64,000 nt of DNA, taken from assembly GCF_001653235.2 (NCBI RefSeq), contig NC_035791.1, forward strand, positions 5,084,001-5,148,000, given 5' to 3'. The stretch is from Pochonia chlamydosporia 170 (Eukaryota > Ascomycota > Sordariomycetes > Hypocreales > Clavicipitaceae). The translations under genes were made by a program, and so were the position numbers. Each line of letters starts with the position of its first letter. Within the stretch, counting starts at the first letter, position 1. Of the stretch, positions 1 through 12,883 are shown one piece after another. The notes under the pieces are model-generated. The model was given only the letters and a program-made list of their open reading frames with translations, made no database searches and had not been told where the DNA came from.

Positions 1-2522
1 TCCGTCTTCGACACCAGGGGCGTCGATAATAGCCTGCTTGGCATCTTTGCTGGTGTGTGCCTCCTTGGCCACCATCATGCGACTGCCGAACAAGCAGCCG
101 TCATAGGGCATGGGAGGATAACCATACTTCTTGGACCACTGTCCGGTGATGTAAGGGTAAGTGTCCTCAGCGCCACCAAAACCACTGCCAGCGACCAGGA
201 TAATGTTTTCTTGGCGACGGATGCGGCCGTACATTTGAAGAATGGGCTGATGGAAGTCTTCGAAGGAGTGGTGACCACCACCACGACCACCAGTCCACTG
301 CAAGATGACTGGGAAGTTGGGGTTGGCCTTGGCGATGTTGACGACGGCCTGAATGGCTTCAACAGAACCTGGCTTGAAGCCAATATGCTTGAGACCGAGA
401 GTCTCAATGTACTCCTGGGCAACCTCGATAGAAGGAACACCAGCACCGATGGTCAAGCCTTCGATGGGAACACCCTCAGCACGGAGCTTACCAATCAGGG
501 GAATCTGCCAAGCCATAGCTCGAGGATTGACGTAGATCAAGTTGACGGTGATACCACGTCCAGAAGGGATTGCCTTTTCAATCTTGAGAAGAGCGTCGGT
601 CATCATGTTACCCATGAAGTAACCACCACCAGCAAGCTCAATATGGTAACCAGCGTTCATGGTAGCAGCAACAAAATCCCAAGGAACGGTAGCAGGAGTC
701 ATGCCAGCCACAACAATGGGAGGCAATCCAAGAAGACGACTCATCTTGGTGTCAAGATATTTGCGGCCGCTAGAGGTCTTGACGAGGCGAGGACCAAACT
801 CCTTGACCCAGTCAATGGCATACCGCAACGCGTTCTCTTCGTCTCTATCGAAGATCTCGGGCTTGTAGCCAACCTCATTCATGGTGCCATCAATGGTACC
901 AGCCAGAATGACACGGACGCCAGTACCCTCCTTGTTTCGGCTTGTCAGGGTACCAAGACCAGAAACACCACCGGGGCCAAAGTCCAAGATGTGAGTGGCA
1001 TCCGGGAAGACAGTGGCCTTCTCCCAGTTGACAGGGGCGCGAGTAATCAGTCGAACCAAAGCAGGGACAATATTGCCCTTGACCTCGTTTCGCAGGTCCT
1101 TTCCAGTGTTTGTGTCGAAAACAGGGATGCCAAGATCCTGGGCGTCAATGGAGATGTTTTTGAGATCAGCATCAATCATCTCAGTAGCCTCCGCGAGGTA
1201 CTTGCTGTGGAAAGGAGCCGTAATGGGGAGGAAGCGGTTGACAAAGCGGACCTTACGCTCTAGGGAACACGGGTCTGGTCTAGGCCAGTGGGAGCCTTGA
1301 CCTTGCGCAACCGAGAGTTGAGACCGTACAAAGAGGTAGGGGGACCTGTGACAACCAAGTTTCGAGGGCTGTTGATAAGCGAGATGCTGATGTGGCGGTG
1401 GGGAGGAAGGTATTCGTTGGTAGCATCAATGTGCTTCTGGACTTCCTGTTGAGAAAGATCGCGAATGCTCAACATGGGCGTGGGGTTGCCCTCGCCATGC
1501 TCCATGGACTCACGCAACATGGTAGGAGTCATGGAAGTAGTAGGGAAAGCCTGCTGGCTTCTTGTACCAACCCAGAACAAGATGGACAGCGTTGAGCTCA
1601 CAATCTCGCGCCATGACTCCCAGGAGTCGGCAGCTGCGGTTGCGGCGGCCATTACAATACCCTGAGAGTGACCAGTGCTACCACTGATGCGCTCGCGGAG
1701 CATACCAGGGTGAACACCCAGAACCTTGCAAGTAACCTCATAATGGGCCATCTGGACGAGACCGATCAAGGGGAAGCTGACAGGTGCAGAGATCAGGTAT
1801 TCAACGTCGGGAGTGGAATCGGGATGCTGTAACCAGTTCATGATATCCAGACCCTTGGGGAACATCTTCTCTGCGCTGGAGTTGGTAGAGAGAGTAATCA
1901 GCTGCTCGGCTGATGAGGTGATGAGGTCGCCAACAAAGCTGGAGTAGGTCTGGAAAACCTGGCGAAGTTCATCAAAGTATTCTTCAATGTTTCCCTGGCC
2001 ACCAAAAATGGTGTAAATTTCGGCAGAGCCATCGTCGGCGGCTCGGAACAGCGCAGACTCGTGGGGTCGGATAGTTCTGTTAGAAACCGCCCGCGCCATG
2101 TAGTAGCAGCGGATAACCTCAAGCTTCTTCAGTTCAATGCCAGGAAGTGAAGCGGCAATGGCATGGCATTCATTGCCGCGGAGGAAGGCTCGTTCAAATT
2201 CATTGAGAACAAGCTTCAGAACCTCTTCGTATGAACCCTGTGCGTCATCCTCGCCCTCCTCAACCTCTTTGGCGACAAAGCCGAGATATCGGGCTACCAA
2301 CTCGGCGACAGATGAAGGCTCGTCATCCTGAGCAAGCTCGTCTGTGGCAGTGGGCAGGGTAGCCACAAATCGGTCTTTAATCTGGGAAGCGTGGAAGTGG
2401 AGGCTGGTAGGAACGAGGAATGAGGTTTCGAGAGAGCCGTGGGTGAGGGTCAAGGGTCGAAGAGAGGCGCTGGACCTGGGAGTGGAAATGCCCGTTTGAG
2501 GGCCGGTGCCAGTGCCGTACAT
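1..2522 (-). CDS. FAS1: Fatty acid synthase subunit beta, 5' part (partial at window edge; apparent frameshift near 1260)
   Basis: Cytosolic type-I FAS beta subunit; with the alpha subunit it makes palmitoyl/stearoyl-CoA. I start it at the ATG at 2522 ([11 protein letters not shown]), the usual fungal beta N-terminus; an ATG 78 nt upstream in the same frame adds a non-family leader and probably lies in 5' UTR or an intron. The acetyl transferase domain carries GHSQG (nucleophile Ser286, codon 1667-1665). The first 420 codons are open to 1263; then a TAG follows (1262-1260). The homologous reading resumes at GAG 1260-1258 one frame off and stays open to position 1, covering the end of the acetyl transferase region (fungal motif [11 protein letters not shown]) and the start of the enoyl reductase domain ([19 protein letters not shown], and a [16 protein letters not shown]-site loop). 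Compared with the usual P-[FY]-S-E-R-K, about four nucleotides appear to be missing. MPT, DH and the rest lie outside the window. Primary-metabolism FAS is likelier than a toxin-cluster FAS because no PKS or cluster gene is near. Confidence 0.93.
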
Positions 2523-3250
2523 GTTGAGAATTAATTGCCGGTAGAGTAGAAGGATAAAAGGGTATCGGGCGAATCTGCGAATAGACGAGAAAACTCTCAA
2601 GTTAGCTCAACAGTTCCAAGAGAAAGCAAAACGTCTTTCTTCTGCCCCTAGTGGGCGAAGCTGCGGCGCTCCAGGAATTTGCGGCAGTATTGTATGTAAC
2701 GCACCTATGAATTAAACACGATAATGCAGAATTGGCTCTGTACCTGTCGCTCGTGCAATAACGGTAGAGCGGACGAGCTGAAACTGTTCAATCAAAGACG
2801 CAAAAGTTCAGCAAGCTTGGTCGGGGATGGCGACCAAGAAAGTTGAAGCGGTTGCGAGACCGGTGATGAACAGGGAGAAAGAAGCTTCTTCAAGAGCAGG
2901 TGTGCAGCAATAACAAATGCCAGCAAGCACCTAGGATGGGCTCAATATGAAGCGTTATTCGGAGGAAAGGGAGGAGGATGAGGAGGCAGAATTACAAGGT
3001 AAGTTGAGGATTTGAGGTGAGGGGGGTGGAAATGGGATAGACGGATTCTGGAGAAGGCGACAGAAGAGGTGTGAGGAAAAAAAAGTCAAGGTGCTAATAC
3101 TGGATTACCGCAGCCACACCAGATCTCTCTCAACGCAACATCTAAGTGATGATGGGCCAATGGTCGGGGAGGAAAATCGGGTCAAGACTGGTACTTGATA
3201 CTTTATGGAGTACAGGTACATGCCACCCGACAGGAACCAAAGGGGTCTGG

Positions 3251-3280
3251 TCTGGTACAGTCTGGTACAGTCTGGTACAA
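3251..3280. repeat. Tandem 10-mer (TCTGGTACAG) x3
   Basis: Three consecutive copies, the last with one change (final A for G). A related partial copy (GGTCTGG) lies immediately upstream. It sits in the FAS divergent promoter spacer. Confidence 0.9.
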
Positions 3281-4698
3281 GCGGAACCAGCAAATATGAC
3301 CAGATGGGAGCCATCAGTTGCGTTCAATCCTTAACATGGAGAACGGCACCTTCTTGCTTGGTGCGAACTGTTACTGTCAAACTGTGACTGTATTCTGTTC
3401 ACCGCAATGCTTGACAATGGCTATGCATTTGGCTGCACCCCAATGACTGATGATGCCCAAGAAATTGAGAGGACATGGATGGATTTGATGGTCCAGAGAC
3501 AAGGGTCCAGGCTGGTACCTGGTCTCAGTCTGGGCTGCTTCCTTGTGGACTCGAGGACTGTCCAGCCAGGAGCTTGGGGCGTGGCTCGCCAAAAATTTTT
3601 AGTTCTGTTGGGGATAGTCGCAACACCAGGCCCTGCTTGGGTGTCCACAGCCAGTCAACATTGAATCAAGGGACCAGTCACGTCTACCTCCCACCCTTTT
3701 GCCCTCTCCTGAGGGATGAGCCTTTTGAGCCTTCAAGGTGAGCCAACATCAAAGATTGAACTAGTGGTGCCCCAGCATGTCAAACTGATGCCGTTTTTTA
3801 TTGCACCAGACGGTACAGTACCGCACAGATTGCTAGATGAATGGATGGTTGCAAGTACTGGTACCTTGGCACATCCCGCAACGCCAACCGTCCATTGTGC
3901 AAGCCAGTCGTCACCCCAGATGAGATGGCAACAAACAGGATGCTTAATGTTGAGACGCTGCAACACATTTTGTGGTTCTTTACCATGCAATGCATGCCAC
4001 ATTCTATTTCTGGTTTCGTTGATGCTTCTTGATGATTCCATGTCTACTTCCTCTCGTCCGAACCGAAGCTGCTTTTTGCGATTCTGTACAACCACCTCAC
4101 AAAAAGAGACTTCAACTGCCACGCCCGGTGTGGAGTCTTCCGAGTCTTCAAACGAAACGTCCTCGTTTTCTTGCCCGCTGAACATCATGACCTAAGAATC
4201 GTGGCGGGAACCGTTCTATGCAAAGTGGCTTGCTTCCATCTCTTGTTGAAGATGTCCATGGTTCCCGCATTGTCTATAATACGCCATTGCCACGTTGAGA
4301 ACTACATGTCAACCGTTCCATCCGGCTTGTGGTTGCTGGATAGTCTTATCTGGTGGCGGGAAACGTGTGTCCCATCGATAAATGTCCGGAGCCTTGAAGT
4401 CTTCGATAAGTTCCCGCATCTGCGGCGATCGAGATGCTATCTGGCCTGTCAATCACCGGACTGTATACTACAGGCAACCAGTGAGCCTTTTGTCTCTTGT
4501 TGATAACAGCAGGTACCGTACGCCGTACATCAAATTGCGGTCCAGATGAAGACGGTGTTGTTCTGTCCGAACTCCGAGCCCCACGTTCTAAACTTGTGAC
4601 ATTTACGATGGGGCAGGGAACGGCGATTATTTGCATACACTGCTCCGTGGCATGGAACGATTGGGCCTAGAAATGGCCAACAAGTAGGAAACTTCTAA

Positions 4699-4704
4699 CC
4701 GAGG
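4699..4704. promoter_or_regulatory. Possible FarA/FarB fatty-acid-response core (CCGAGG)
   Basis: The hexamer CCGAGG, known as the core of the Aspergillus FarA/FarB site, occurs once that I could find in the spacer between the two FAS genes. A single hexamer is expected by chance about once in 2-4 kb, so this is only a candidate. Confidence 0.2.
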
Positions 4705-6565
4705 AACAGAATTGGTGACTTTGGAATCACAATTCCCCGCTGTTGTGTCCTAGCACTGATACCTTGTGTTGGAAGTGAGATAAGGTGTAATATCAACAGG
4801 GAAATAAAAGGGGTCTTTGACACCAAAACTATCCGCCATCGCCACGAAACAGATATCTCCAGGAAGCATGTCCAAACAATACAGTAATGCCATAATTCGT
4901 GTCTGTAGCGTTATCAAGACAGTTCATCTGTCCCATTTCCATGTTTTCCGTCTCCGCCTCCGCATATCCCGACTTTGTCCCTCCATCTTTGGCTGCATCT
5001 TGTTGAAATCTCTGTGCTGTCTCTCCCCAATGCTTGTGCAACAGCCATGCCTTTGCATTGGTCCACCTTGTGCATGGGTGCCGGATGTACCGGTACTTCC
5101 AACGCCAGCGTCATGTTGCACGCCCCAGCGGAAATTTCGCAACTAGCCGTCGTCACCCGCACCAAGGGATTTGACGTTGCATGCGCACTTGAGTTGCCAG
5201 GGTCGAAGAGCCGGTTCATCTCGCTGCAGGAGATAAACCGTACCCATCCGGCCGTCACGGCTCATCATTGTTGGGCGTACCTGGACAAGGCTGAAATTTG
5301 ATGGCAATGAGAAGTGCTCCTGGTGGGCGAAGGCTGCAGGTTTTGCGTGTGCAACCGTCTGAAACGGGAGGGAACCGACGGTTTGGATGACCTTCACAAC
5401 ACCTTTCCGGAGTCAACTTTTGTCTCCCGACGGGGCGATAACGATATGTTGCCCGTTTGTTTTGTTGAAGGAGGGCCGCGACGCACATCATGACGTATGC
5501 TGAAAAGGAAATGCAGGTGAAGAAAACACCACAATCATGCAGGCCGCATAGTATGAAACCATAGACACTGACTGGACCAAATGCCCCGGGTAAACCATCA
5601 CCAGTTGGTCCTACAATACCAAAACTTTTCAACCAGAGGAATTAAAAGGCTAGGAGAAGAAGAAAAATTGGCCATGCCACACTTTCGCGATGTCCGGGGT
5701 GGTGTGAAGGAAATCAGTTCATGGTGCAAGGTACCGCTACGAAACCAGCGCAGCCAGTAACAGGGTCCGGAATCCATCAACGCCTTCCTATAAACGGCTT
5801 AGCGCCTCAATGTGGTTGAGAAGCCTGTCGCTCTCTTTTGCAGGAGCCGCTCGCCGAGAGGCAAGAGCATGCAGGTGGCCCGCCAATGCATGGCTGCCGG
5901 CCAGCAAACACTGAAGGTCCCCCAATTTTTTTCATCTTGTCAACTTTTTGGTGGGGCCGCTTGGTTCAACAATCGAGAGTTGGTGCCGTCCTGATCTTAG
6001 TCTTCACACCCAAATCCTGTAAGGTATCGGTACGTACTGGTCACTGCAATTCTGGTGTCTTCAGGTGTACGGTGCACGCCCGGTCCCTTCAACTTTTCGT
6101 GTCCCTCATGTTCCAAAGCCCCATTGGCCCAACCAATGCGCAGAGCCAGCTTTTACATCACCTCCCTCAAACCTCTCTACCTCAATCTCTCTCCTCACGG
6201 CCTGGCTCACTCCCCAAGTTTCTTCCTTAACCAATCCTTCTGAGTATTCTCACGGGGTAGGGAGACTCTGGCGACGCCTGGTTCTATCCTGTTTTACCGT
6301 TTTAATTGTATAGCCTCATTTTTCTTTCACACCCCATAGACTCCTCGCATTTCCAGGAGCTTCCGACCAGCGGGCTCCTTTTCTCAAACGACCTAGGCCA
6401 ACTACACAACAGGGCCCTCTGCATCAATTCACAAACCGGCCATAGTCGTCTGCGTTTGCGAATTGAACAATAGCTGCTTCCTCGAATCCAGCCATTCGAT
6501 ACCTTTTTACCTCTCCACCTCAACGCATTCGACCCGAAAAACTATACACCTTTAATCCCGTCACC

Positions 6566-9500
6566 ATGCGCCCCGAAGTCGAGCAAGAGCTTGCTCACAC
6601 TCTGCTCGTTGAGCTTCTGGCCTACCAGTTTGCCTCACCTGTAAGATGGATTGAGACTCAGGACGTGTTCCTCGCCGAGAGAACGGCTGAGCGTATCGTC
6701 GAGGTTGGTCCTGCCGACACCCTCGGTGTCATGGCCAAGCGAACCCTGGCATCCAAGTACGAGTCCTACGATGCCGCCAAGTCCGTTCAGCGACAAATTC
6801 TCTGCTACAACAAGGACGCCAAAGAAATCTACTATGACGTTGACCCTGTTGAGGAAGAGCCTGAGCCCGCTGCCGGCTCCGGTTCACCAGCTGGTGATGC
6901 TCCAGCTTCTGCCGCGGCTCCCGCTGCCCCTGCGGCTGCGGCTGCTCCTCCTCCTCCGAGCTCAGGTCCCGCTGCCCAGGTTCCCGATGAACCTGTTCAA
7001 GCCACTGATATCGTCCGCGCTCTGATTGCGCAAAAACTGAAGAAGCCTCTTCTCGAGGTTCCTCTAAACAAGGCCATCAAGGACCTTGTCGGCGGTAAGT
7101 TACTCTTGAACGTGCCACACGGCACGCGAGCCCAAAAAGCTTCTGTAAACATGAGAGCGTGATTCTCTAACATTTCCCAATAGGCAAATCCACACTTCAA
7201 AATGAAATTCTTGGTGACCTCGGCAAGGAATTCGGGTCCACACCCGAAAAGCCTGAAGATACCCCTCTGGACGAGCTCGGTGCCTCAATGCAGGCCACTT
7301 TCGATGGCAACCTTGGCAAGCAGTCTCAGTCATTGATTGCAAGATTGATTTCCTCCAAGATGCCTGGTGGCTTCAACATCACAGCTGCGCGCAAATATCT
7401 CGAGACAAGATGGGGCTTAGGAGCCGGTCGCCAGGATGGCGCCTTGTTGCTGGCCCTGACTATGGAGCCCGCCGCTCGTCTTGGATCTGAAGGCGATGCC
7501 AAAGCTTTCCTCGACGATGTCACTCAGAAATATGCTGCAAACGCTGGTGTCAGCTTAACCAGCGCGTCATCTTCCGGTCCCGCTGGCGGTGCCGGCGCCG
7601 GCATGATGATGGATCCTGCTGCAATTGATGCGCTTACCAAGGATCAGCGAGCTCTTTTCAAGCAGCAGCTTGAGCTGTTCGCTCGATATCTCAAGATGGA
7701 CCTTCGATCAGGCGACAAGGCTGCCATTGACTCACAAAAGTCCGAAAAGGTCCTCCAAGCACAACTCGACTTGTGGACTGCTGAGCATGGGGATTTCTAT
7801 GCCGCCGGTATTGAGCCTGTTTTCAGCCCCCTCAAGGCTCGTACTTACGACTCTTCTTGGAACTGGGCTCGCCAGGACGCTCTCAACATGTACTTTGACA
7901 TCATTTTCGGCCGCCTTCAAGTGGTTGACCGCGAGATTGTCAGCCAGTGTATTCGCATCATGAACCGCTCCAACCCGAAGCTCTTGGACTTCATGCAGTA
8001 TCACATCGACAACTGCCCCACAGAGCGTGGAGAGACATACAAGCTCGCCAAGGAGCTCGGGCAGCAGCTTATTGAGAACTGCAAGGAGGTCTTGGACGTC
8101 TCTCCGGTTTACAAGGATGTTGCTGTCCCTACTGGTCCTCGGACTACTGTCGATGCTCGAGGCAATCTCAACTACGAGGAAGTTCCTCGTGCCAGCTGCC
8201 GCAAGCTTGAGCACTACGTTCAGCAGATGGCAGAGGGTGGCAAGATCTCAGAGTATGGTAACCGTACCAAGGTCCAGAACGATCTCCAGCGCATCTACAA
8301 GCTCATCAAGCAGCAACACAAGATGTCCAAGACATCTCAGCTTGAAATCAAGAGCCTGTACGGTGATGTCCTGCGCTCCCTTGCCATGAATGAAAGCCAG
8401 ATCCTCTCCAAGGAGAATAGCAAGGGCAAGAAGGGCGGTCTGCGTGGCAGCAGCCAGAACAAGGGCAAGGTTGAGACCATTCCCTTCCTTCACCTCAAGC
8501 GCAAGACGCTGCACGGTTGGGACTACAGCAAGAAGCTTACTGCTGTTTACCTGAACTGCCTCGAGAATAGTGCAAAGGACGGTGTGACTTACCATGGCAA
8601 GCACGTCCTCATGACTGGTGCAGGTGCTGGATCCATTGGTGCTGAAGTCCTCCAGGGTCTTATTAGTGGTGGTGCCAAGGTTGTCGTGACTACCAGCCGA
8701 TTCTCTCGTGAGGTCACCGAGTATTATCAGTCCATGTATTCCCGATATGGATCTCGCGGCTCCCAGATTGTCGTGGTTCCTTTCAACCAGGGCAGCAAGC
8801 AAGATGTTGAGGCGCTCGTCGAGTACATCTATGATACCAAGAACGGTCTTGGCTGGGATCTTGACTACATTGTTCCTTTCGCTGCCATCTCCGAGAATGG
8901 CCGCCAGATTGATGCTATTGACTCGCGCTCTGAGCTTGCTCACAGAATCATGCTTACCAACCTGATCCGTCTCTTGGGCTGTGTGAAGGCTCAAAAGGCT
9001 GATCGTGGCTTTGAGACTCGACCTGCTCAAGTTGTCCTTCCTCTCTCCCCCAACCACGGCACCTTTGGCAACGACGGTCTCTACTCCGAGTCCAAGCTTG
9101 CTCTGGAGACCCTCTTCAACCGGTGGTATTCTGAGAGCTGGGCCAACTACCTCACCGTTTGCGGTGCCGTCATCGGCTGGACTCGTGGAACTGGTCTCAT
9201 GTCTGGCAACAACATTGTCGCCGAAGGTGTTGAGGCTTTTGGCGTCCGTACCTTTTCTCAGCAGGAAATGGCTTTCAACTTGCTGGGTCTGATGTCTCCT
9301 ACCATCGTCGACCTCTGCCAAGCTGAGCCCGTCTTCGCTGATCTCAACGGTGGTCTGCAGTTCATCCCCAATCTCAACGAGGCAATGACCAAGCTCCGCA
9401 AGGACATCATGGAGACTAGCGAAATTCGCAGGGCCGTCTCCAAGGAAAGCGCCATTGAGAACACCATTGTCAACGGCGCCGATTCCGAGGTCCTATACAA

Positions 9501-12299
9501 GAAGAAGACTATTGCACCCCGTGCCAACATCAAATTCGACTTCCCTCCCTTGCCAGACTGGAAGAAGGAGGTTGAGCCCATCAACGACAAGCTCAAGGGC
9601 ATGGTCGACCTTGAAAAGGTTGTCGTCGTCACCGGTTTTGCTGAAGTCGGCCCTTGGGGTAACTCCCGTACTCGATGGGAGATGGAGGCTTACGGCGAAT
9701 TCTCTCTCGAGGGCTGCGTTGAGATGGCTTGGATCATGGGCCTCATTCGCAATCACAACGGTAACATCAAGGGCAAGCCTTATTCCGGCTGGGTCGACGC
9801 CAAGTCTGGCGAACCCGTCGACGACAAGGACATCAAGCAGAAGTACGAGAAGCACATTTTGGAGCACTCCGGTATCCGTCTGATTGAGCCTGAGCTATTC
9901 GACGGCTACGATCCCAACCAGAAGCAGCTCCTCCACGAGGTGGTCATTGAGGAAGATCTCGAGCCCTTCGAGGCCTCCAAGGAGACTGCCGAGGAGTTCA
10001 AGCGTGAGCACGGCGACAAGGTTGAAATCTTTGAGATTCCAGACAGCGGCGAATACATTGTTCGCATGCGAAAGGGTGCGTCTCTCTGGATTCCCAAGGC
10101 GCTTCGGTTCGATCGTCTTGTCGCTGGCCAGATCCCAACAGGCTGGGACCCCAAGCGATACGGTATTCCAGAAGATATCATCTCTCAGGTCGACCCTGTC
10201 ACCCTCTTCCTCCTCGTATCCACTGCTGAGGCTTTGTTGACTGCTGGTATCACCGATCCTTATGAGTTCTACAAGTACGTCCACGTTTCCGAGGTGGGCA
10301 ACTGTGTCGGATCCGGCATGGGCGGTTCTGCTGCGCTTCGAGGCATGCACAAGGATCGTTTCTTGGACAAGCCTCTTCAGAACGATATCCTTCAGGAGTC
10401 CTTCATCAACACCATGGCTGCCTGGGTCAACATGTTGCTCATGTCTTCTTCGGGCCCCATCAAGACTCCTGTCGGTGCGTGCGCTACTGCTGTTGAATCT
10501 ATTGATATTGGTTACGAGACCATCATGGAAGGCAAGGCTCGTGTTTGCTTCGTCGGTGGTTTCGATGACTTTGGCGAGGAAGGTTCCTACGAATTTGCCA
10601 ACATGAAGGCCACCAGCAACACTGTGGATGAGTTCAAGCACGGACGAACCCCCAAGGAGATGTCCCGTCCCACCACCACCACCCGTAACGGCTTCATGGA
10701 GTCCCAGGGTTGCGGTATCCAGGTCATCATGACTGCCCAGCTCGCCTTGGACATGGGTGTGCCCATTTACGGTGTTCTGGCCCTCACCACTACTGCTTCT
10801 GACAAGATTGGCCGCTCTGTGCCTGCTCCTGGTCAGGGTGTTCTCACCACTGCTCGCGAGCATGCTGGCAAGTTCCCCTCGCCTCTGCTGGACATCAACT
10901 ACCGCCGCCGCCAGATTGAGCGTCGCAAGAAGCAGATTAAGCAGTGGCAGGAATCTGAGCTTGAGTATATTCACGATGAGATTGATGCCATGAAGGCTCA
11001 GGATTCGTCGTTTGATGACAAGGCTTATGCTCAAGAACGGTTCCTGCACATCGCCAAGGAGGCTGGCCGACAAGAAAAGGAGCTTCTCCGCAGCATGGGC
11101 AACAACTTCTGGAAGAGTGATACCAGCATTGCACCTCTTCGTGGTGCTCTCGCTACATGGGGCCTTACCATTGACGATCTTGACGTCGCCTCCTTCCACG
11201 GTACCTCGACCAAGGCCAACGACAAGAACGAGTCATCAGTCATTTGCCAGCAGCTGCGCCATCTTGGTCGATCCAAGGGCAACGCCGTCATGGGTATCTT
11301 CCAGAAGTATCTCACCGGTCACCCCAAGGGTGCTGCCGGTGCCTGGATGATGAACGGCTGTCTCCAAGTTCTCAACAGCGGTTTGGTCCCCGGTAACCGC
11401 AACGCTGACAATGTTGATCCTGTCATGGAGCAGTATGACCTGATTGTCTATCCCAGCCGCTCCATCCAAACCGATGGAATCAAGGCGTTCTCCGTCACCT
11501 CGTTTGGTTTCGGTCAGAAGGGTGCTCAGGCTATTGGTATCCACCCCAAGTACCTCTTTGCCACTCTCGACCAGAAGACCTACCAGGAGTACTGCACCAA
11601 GGTGGAGGCCCGTCAGAAGAAGGCCTACCGCTACTTCCACAACGGCCTCATCAACAACAGTCTGTTTGTGGCCAAGTCCAAGGCTCCCTACACCGACGAG
11701 CAGCTCAGCAAGGTGCTGCTTAACCCCGACGCCCGTGTGAGCGAGGACAAGAAGTCTTCTGAGCTGAAGTACTCTGAGAACTTCATGAAGCAGTCCGAGA
11801 AGGTCATGAGCTCTGCCCGTGCTGCGGAAACGGAGAAGGTCATGGAGGCTCTGGCTCACAAGGTTGCCAACAAGAACAGCAATGTTGGTGTTGATGTCGA
11901 GGACATTTCAGCCGTCAACATTGAGAATGAGACTTTCTTGGAGCGCAACTTCACATCCCTGGAGATTAGCTACTGCAAGTCTGCTCCCAGCCCGCAGAGC
12001 TCGTTTGCCGGGCGCTGGAGTGCCAAGGAGGCGGTATTCAAGTCTCTCGGTGTTGCCAGCAAGGGCGCTGGTGCTGCCATGAAGGAGATTGAAATTTTCA
12101 AGGATGACAAGGGTGCTCCCATGGTCAAGGTATGTGACTTTTCTAATCGACAAGAGTATTTCGGTCAGGTTACTAACACTGTTTCTAGCTCCACGGTGAA
12201 GCTGCCCTCGCTGCCAAGAAGGCTGGTGTGAAGGACATTGCTCTGTCCATTTCGCACTCTGACAACCAGGCCATCGCTGTTGCGGTTGCCAACTTTTAA
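6566..12299 (+). CDS. FAS2: Fatty acid synthase subunit alpha (ACP, ketoreductase, ketosynthase, PPTase)
   Basis: Three exons: 6566-7094, 7184-12129 and 12189-12299, giving 1861 aa, the normal length for a fungal alpha subunit. Introns are 7095-7183 (gtaagt...tag) and 12130-12188 (gtatgt...tag); both restore frame exactly. The N-terminus ([21 protein letters not shown]) is canonical. An Ala/Pro-rich swinging linker (about residues 100-140) precedes the acyl carrier domain, whose carrier serine is in [12 protein letters not shown], interrupted by intron 1. Ketoreductase: nucleotide fold [16 protein letters not shown] at about residue 647. Ketosynthase: active-site Cys1276 in [11 protein letters not shown], with [10 protein letters not shown] and [11 protein letters not shown] holding the His/Lys residues. 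C-terminal phosphopantetheinyl transferase about 1745-1861 ([21 protein letters not shown]), split by intron 2. It lies head-to-head with FAS beta. Confidence 0.98.
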
Positions 12300-12883
12300 A
12301 TACACAGCATGGCGATGAGTGTTTCTTGTATGCCGGGTGATAGAATTGTGCATATTGGTGCAGCGTTGGTTGTAGGTCCACTGCATGGACCTGAGTGTGA
12401 TTCTCATGAATGATAAAGGGAGTGCACAACGATCAGGAGGGATGGTGCAATGTTAGAGCCAACATGAAACTTTTGTTTTATACTGAACCTTAGAGTTAGA
12501 TAGTAACGCAATCATAATGTAGTATGAAATCGATTTTATTCATTAGTTTATATGTTTTCACTTTTTTTGGTGCGTCTTGATATTTTCCTAGTAGTACAGC
12601 CAAGCTCAACATGTGATGTAGTCATGTCGCATTTGGTCTTGCTCACACATCCAGCTGTTGCTTCGTCATGGTGGTTTGGCACAAGAAAATGCACACCAGC
12701 GATTGAGTCATTATTCAACCATGCATGCCCTTTCCTGACACCAAGGTCATCCACGCATGTCTGCGCTTCAGAGCCAAAAACCACCTCCCGCTCATCATTT
12801 CCAAGGCGCTACGCCGAGCAGACCAAAGGCAAAATCGGGTATTGAGCCTATTTTCGTCATTCCATTCTACCATCCGTCGGGGT
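12300..12883. other. Convergent 3' region between FAS alpha and LSM4
   Basis: About 580 bp with A/T-rich stretches (12460-12560) that suit 3' UTR and poly(A) signals of both convergent genes. No coding signal seen. Confidence 0.5.

Larger units (their letters stand above)
2601..6565. other. 4 kb gene-free spacer between FAS beta and FAS alpha
   Basis: No ORF here looks like a protein; the longest (about 150-160 codons at 3.7-4.2 kb, open on both strands) has random composition. The stretch should hold the divergent promoters and long 5' leaders of both FAS genes. It contains a threefold 10-mer repeat at 3251-3280 and an unusual density of GGTAC/GTACC/TGGTAC words (around 3190, 3216, 3517, 3820, 3856, 4511, 5083, 5730 and 6024). 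The pyrimidine-rich stretch at about 6150-6560 is probably the FAS alpha leader. Confidence 0.6.

Noticed and set aside
55..1263. 402-codon open frame on the plus strand
   Set aside because: It is the antisense shadow of FAS beta; the minus-strand reading is an unmistakable, conserved FAS enoyl reductase region.
1250..1275. An 11-nt GT...AG 'intron' that would restore the FAS beta frame
   Set aside because: Far below any functional spliceosomal intron size and lacking a branch point; a small deletion is the better explanation.
3716..4195. Overlapping ORFs of about 150-160 codons on both strands in the FAS spacer
   Set aside because: No motif, Cys/Ser/Thr-biased random composition, and no splice-supported extension.
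10..12300. Reading the FAS pair as a secondary-metabolite (toxin-type) FAS
   Set aside because: No PKS, P450 or cluster regulator nearby; both subunits have primary-metabolism length and sequence, and the neighbours are housekeeping genes.
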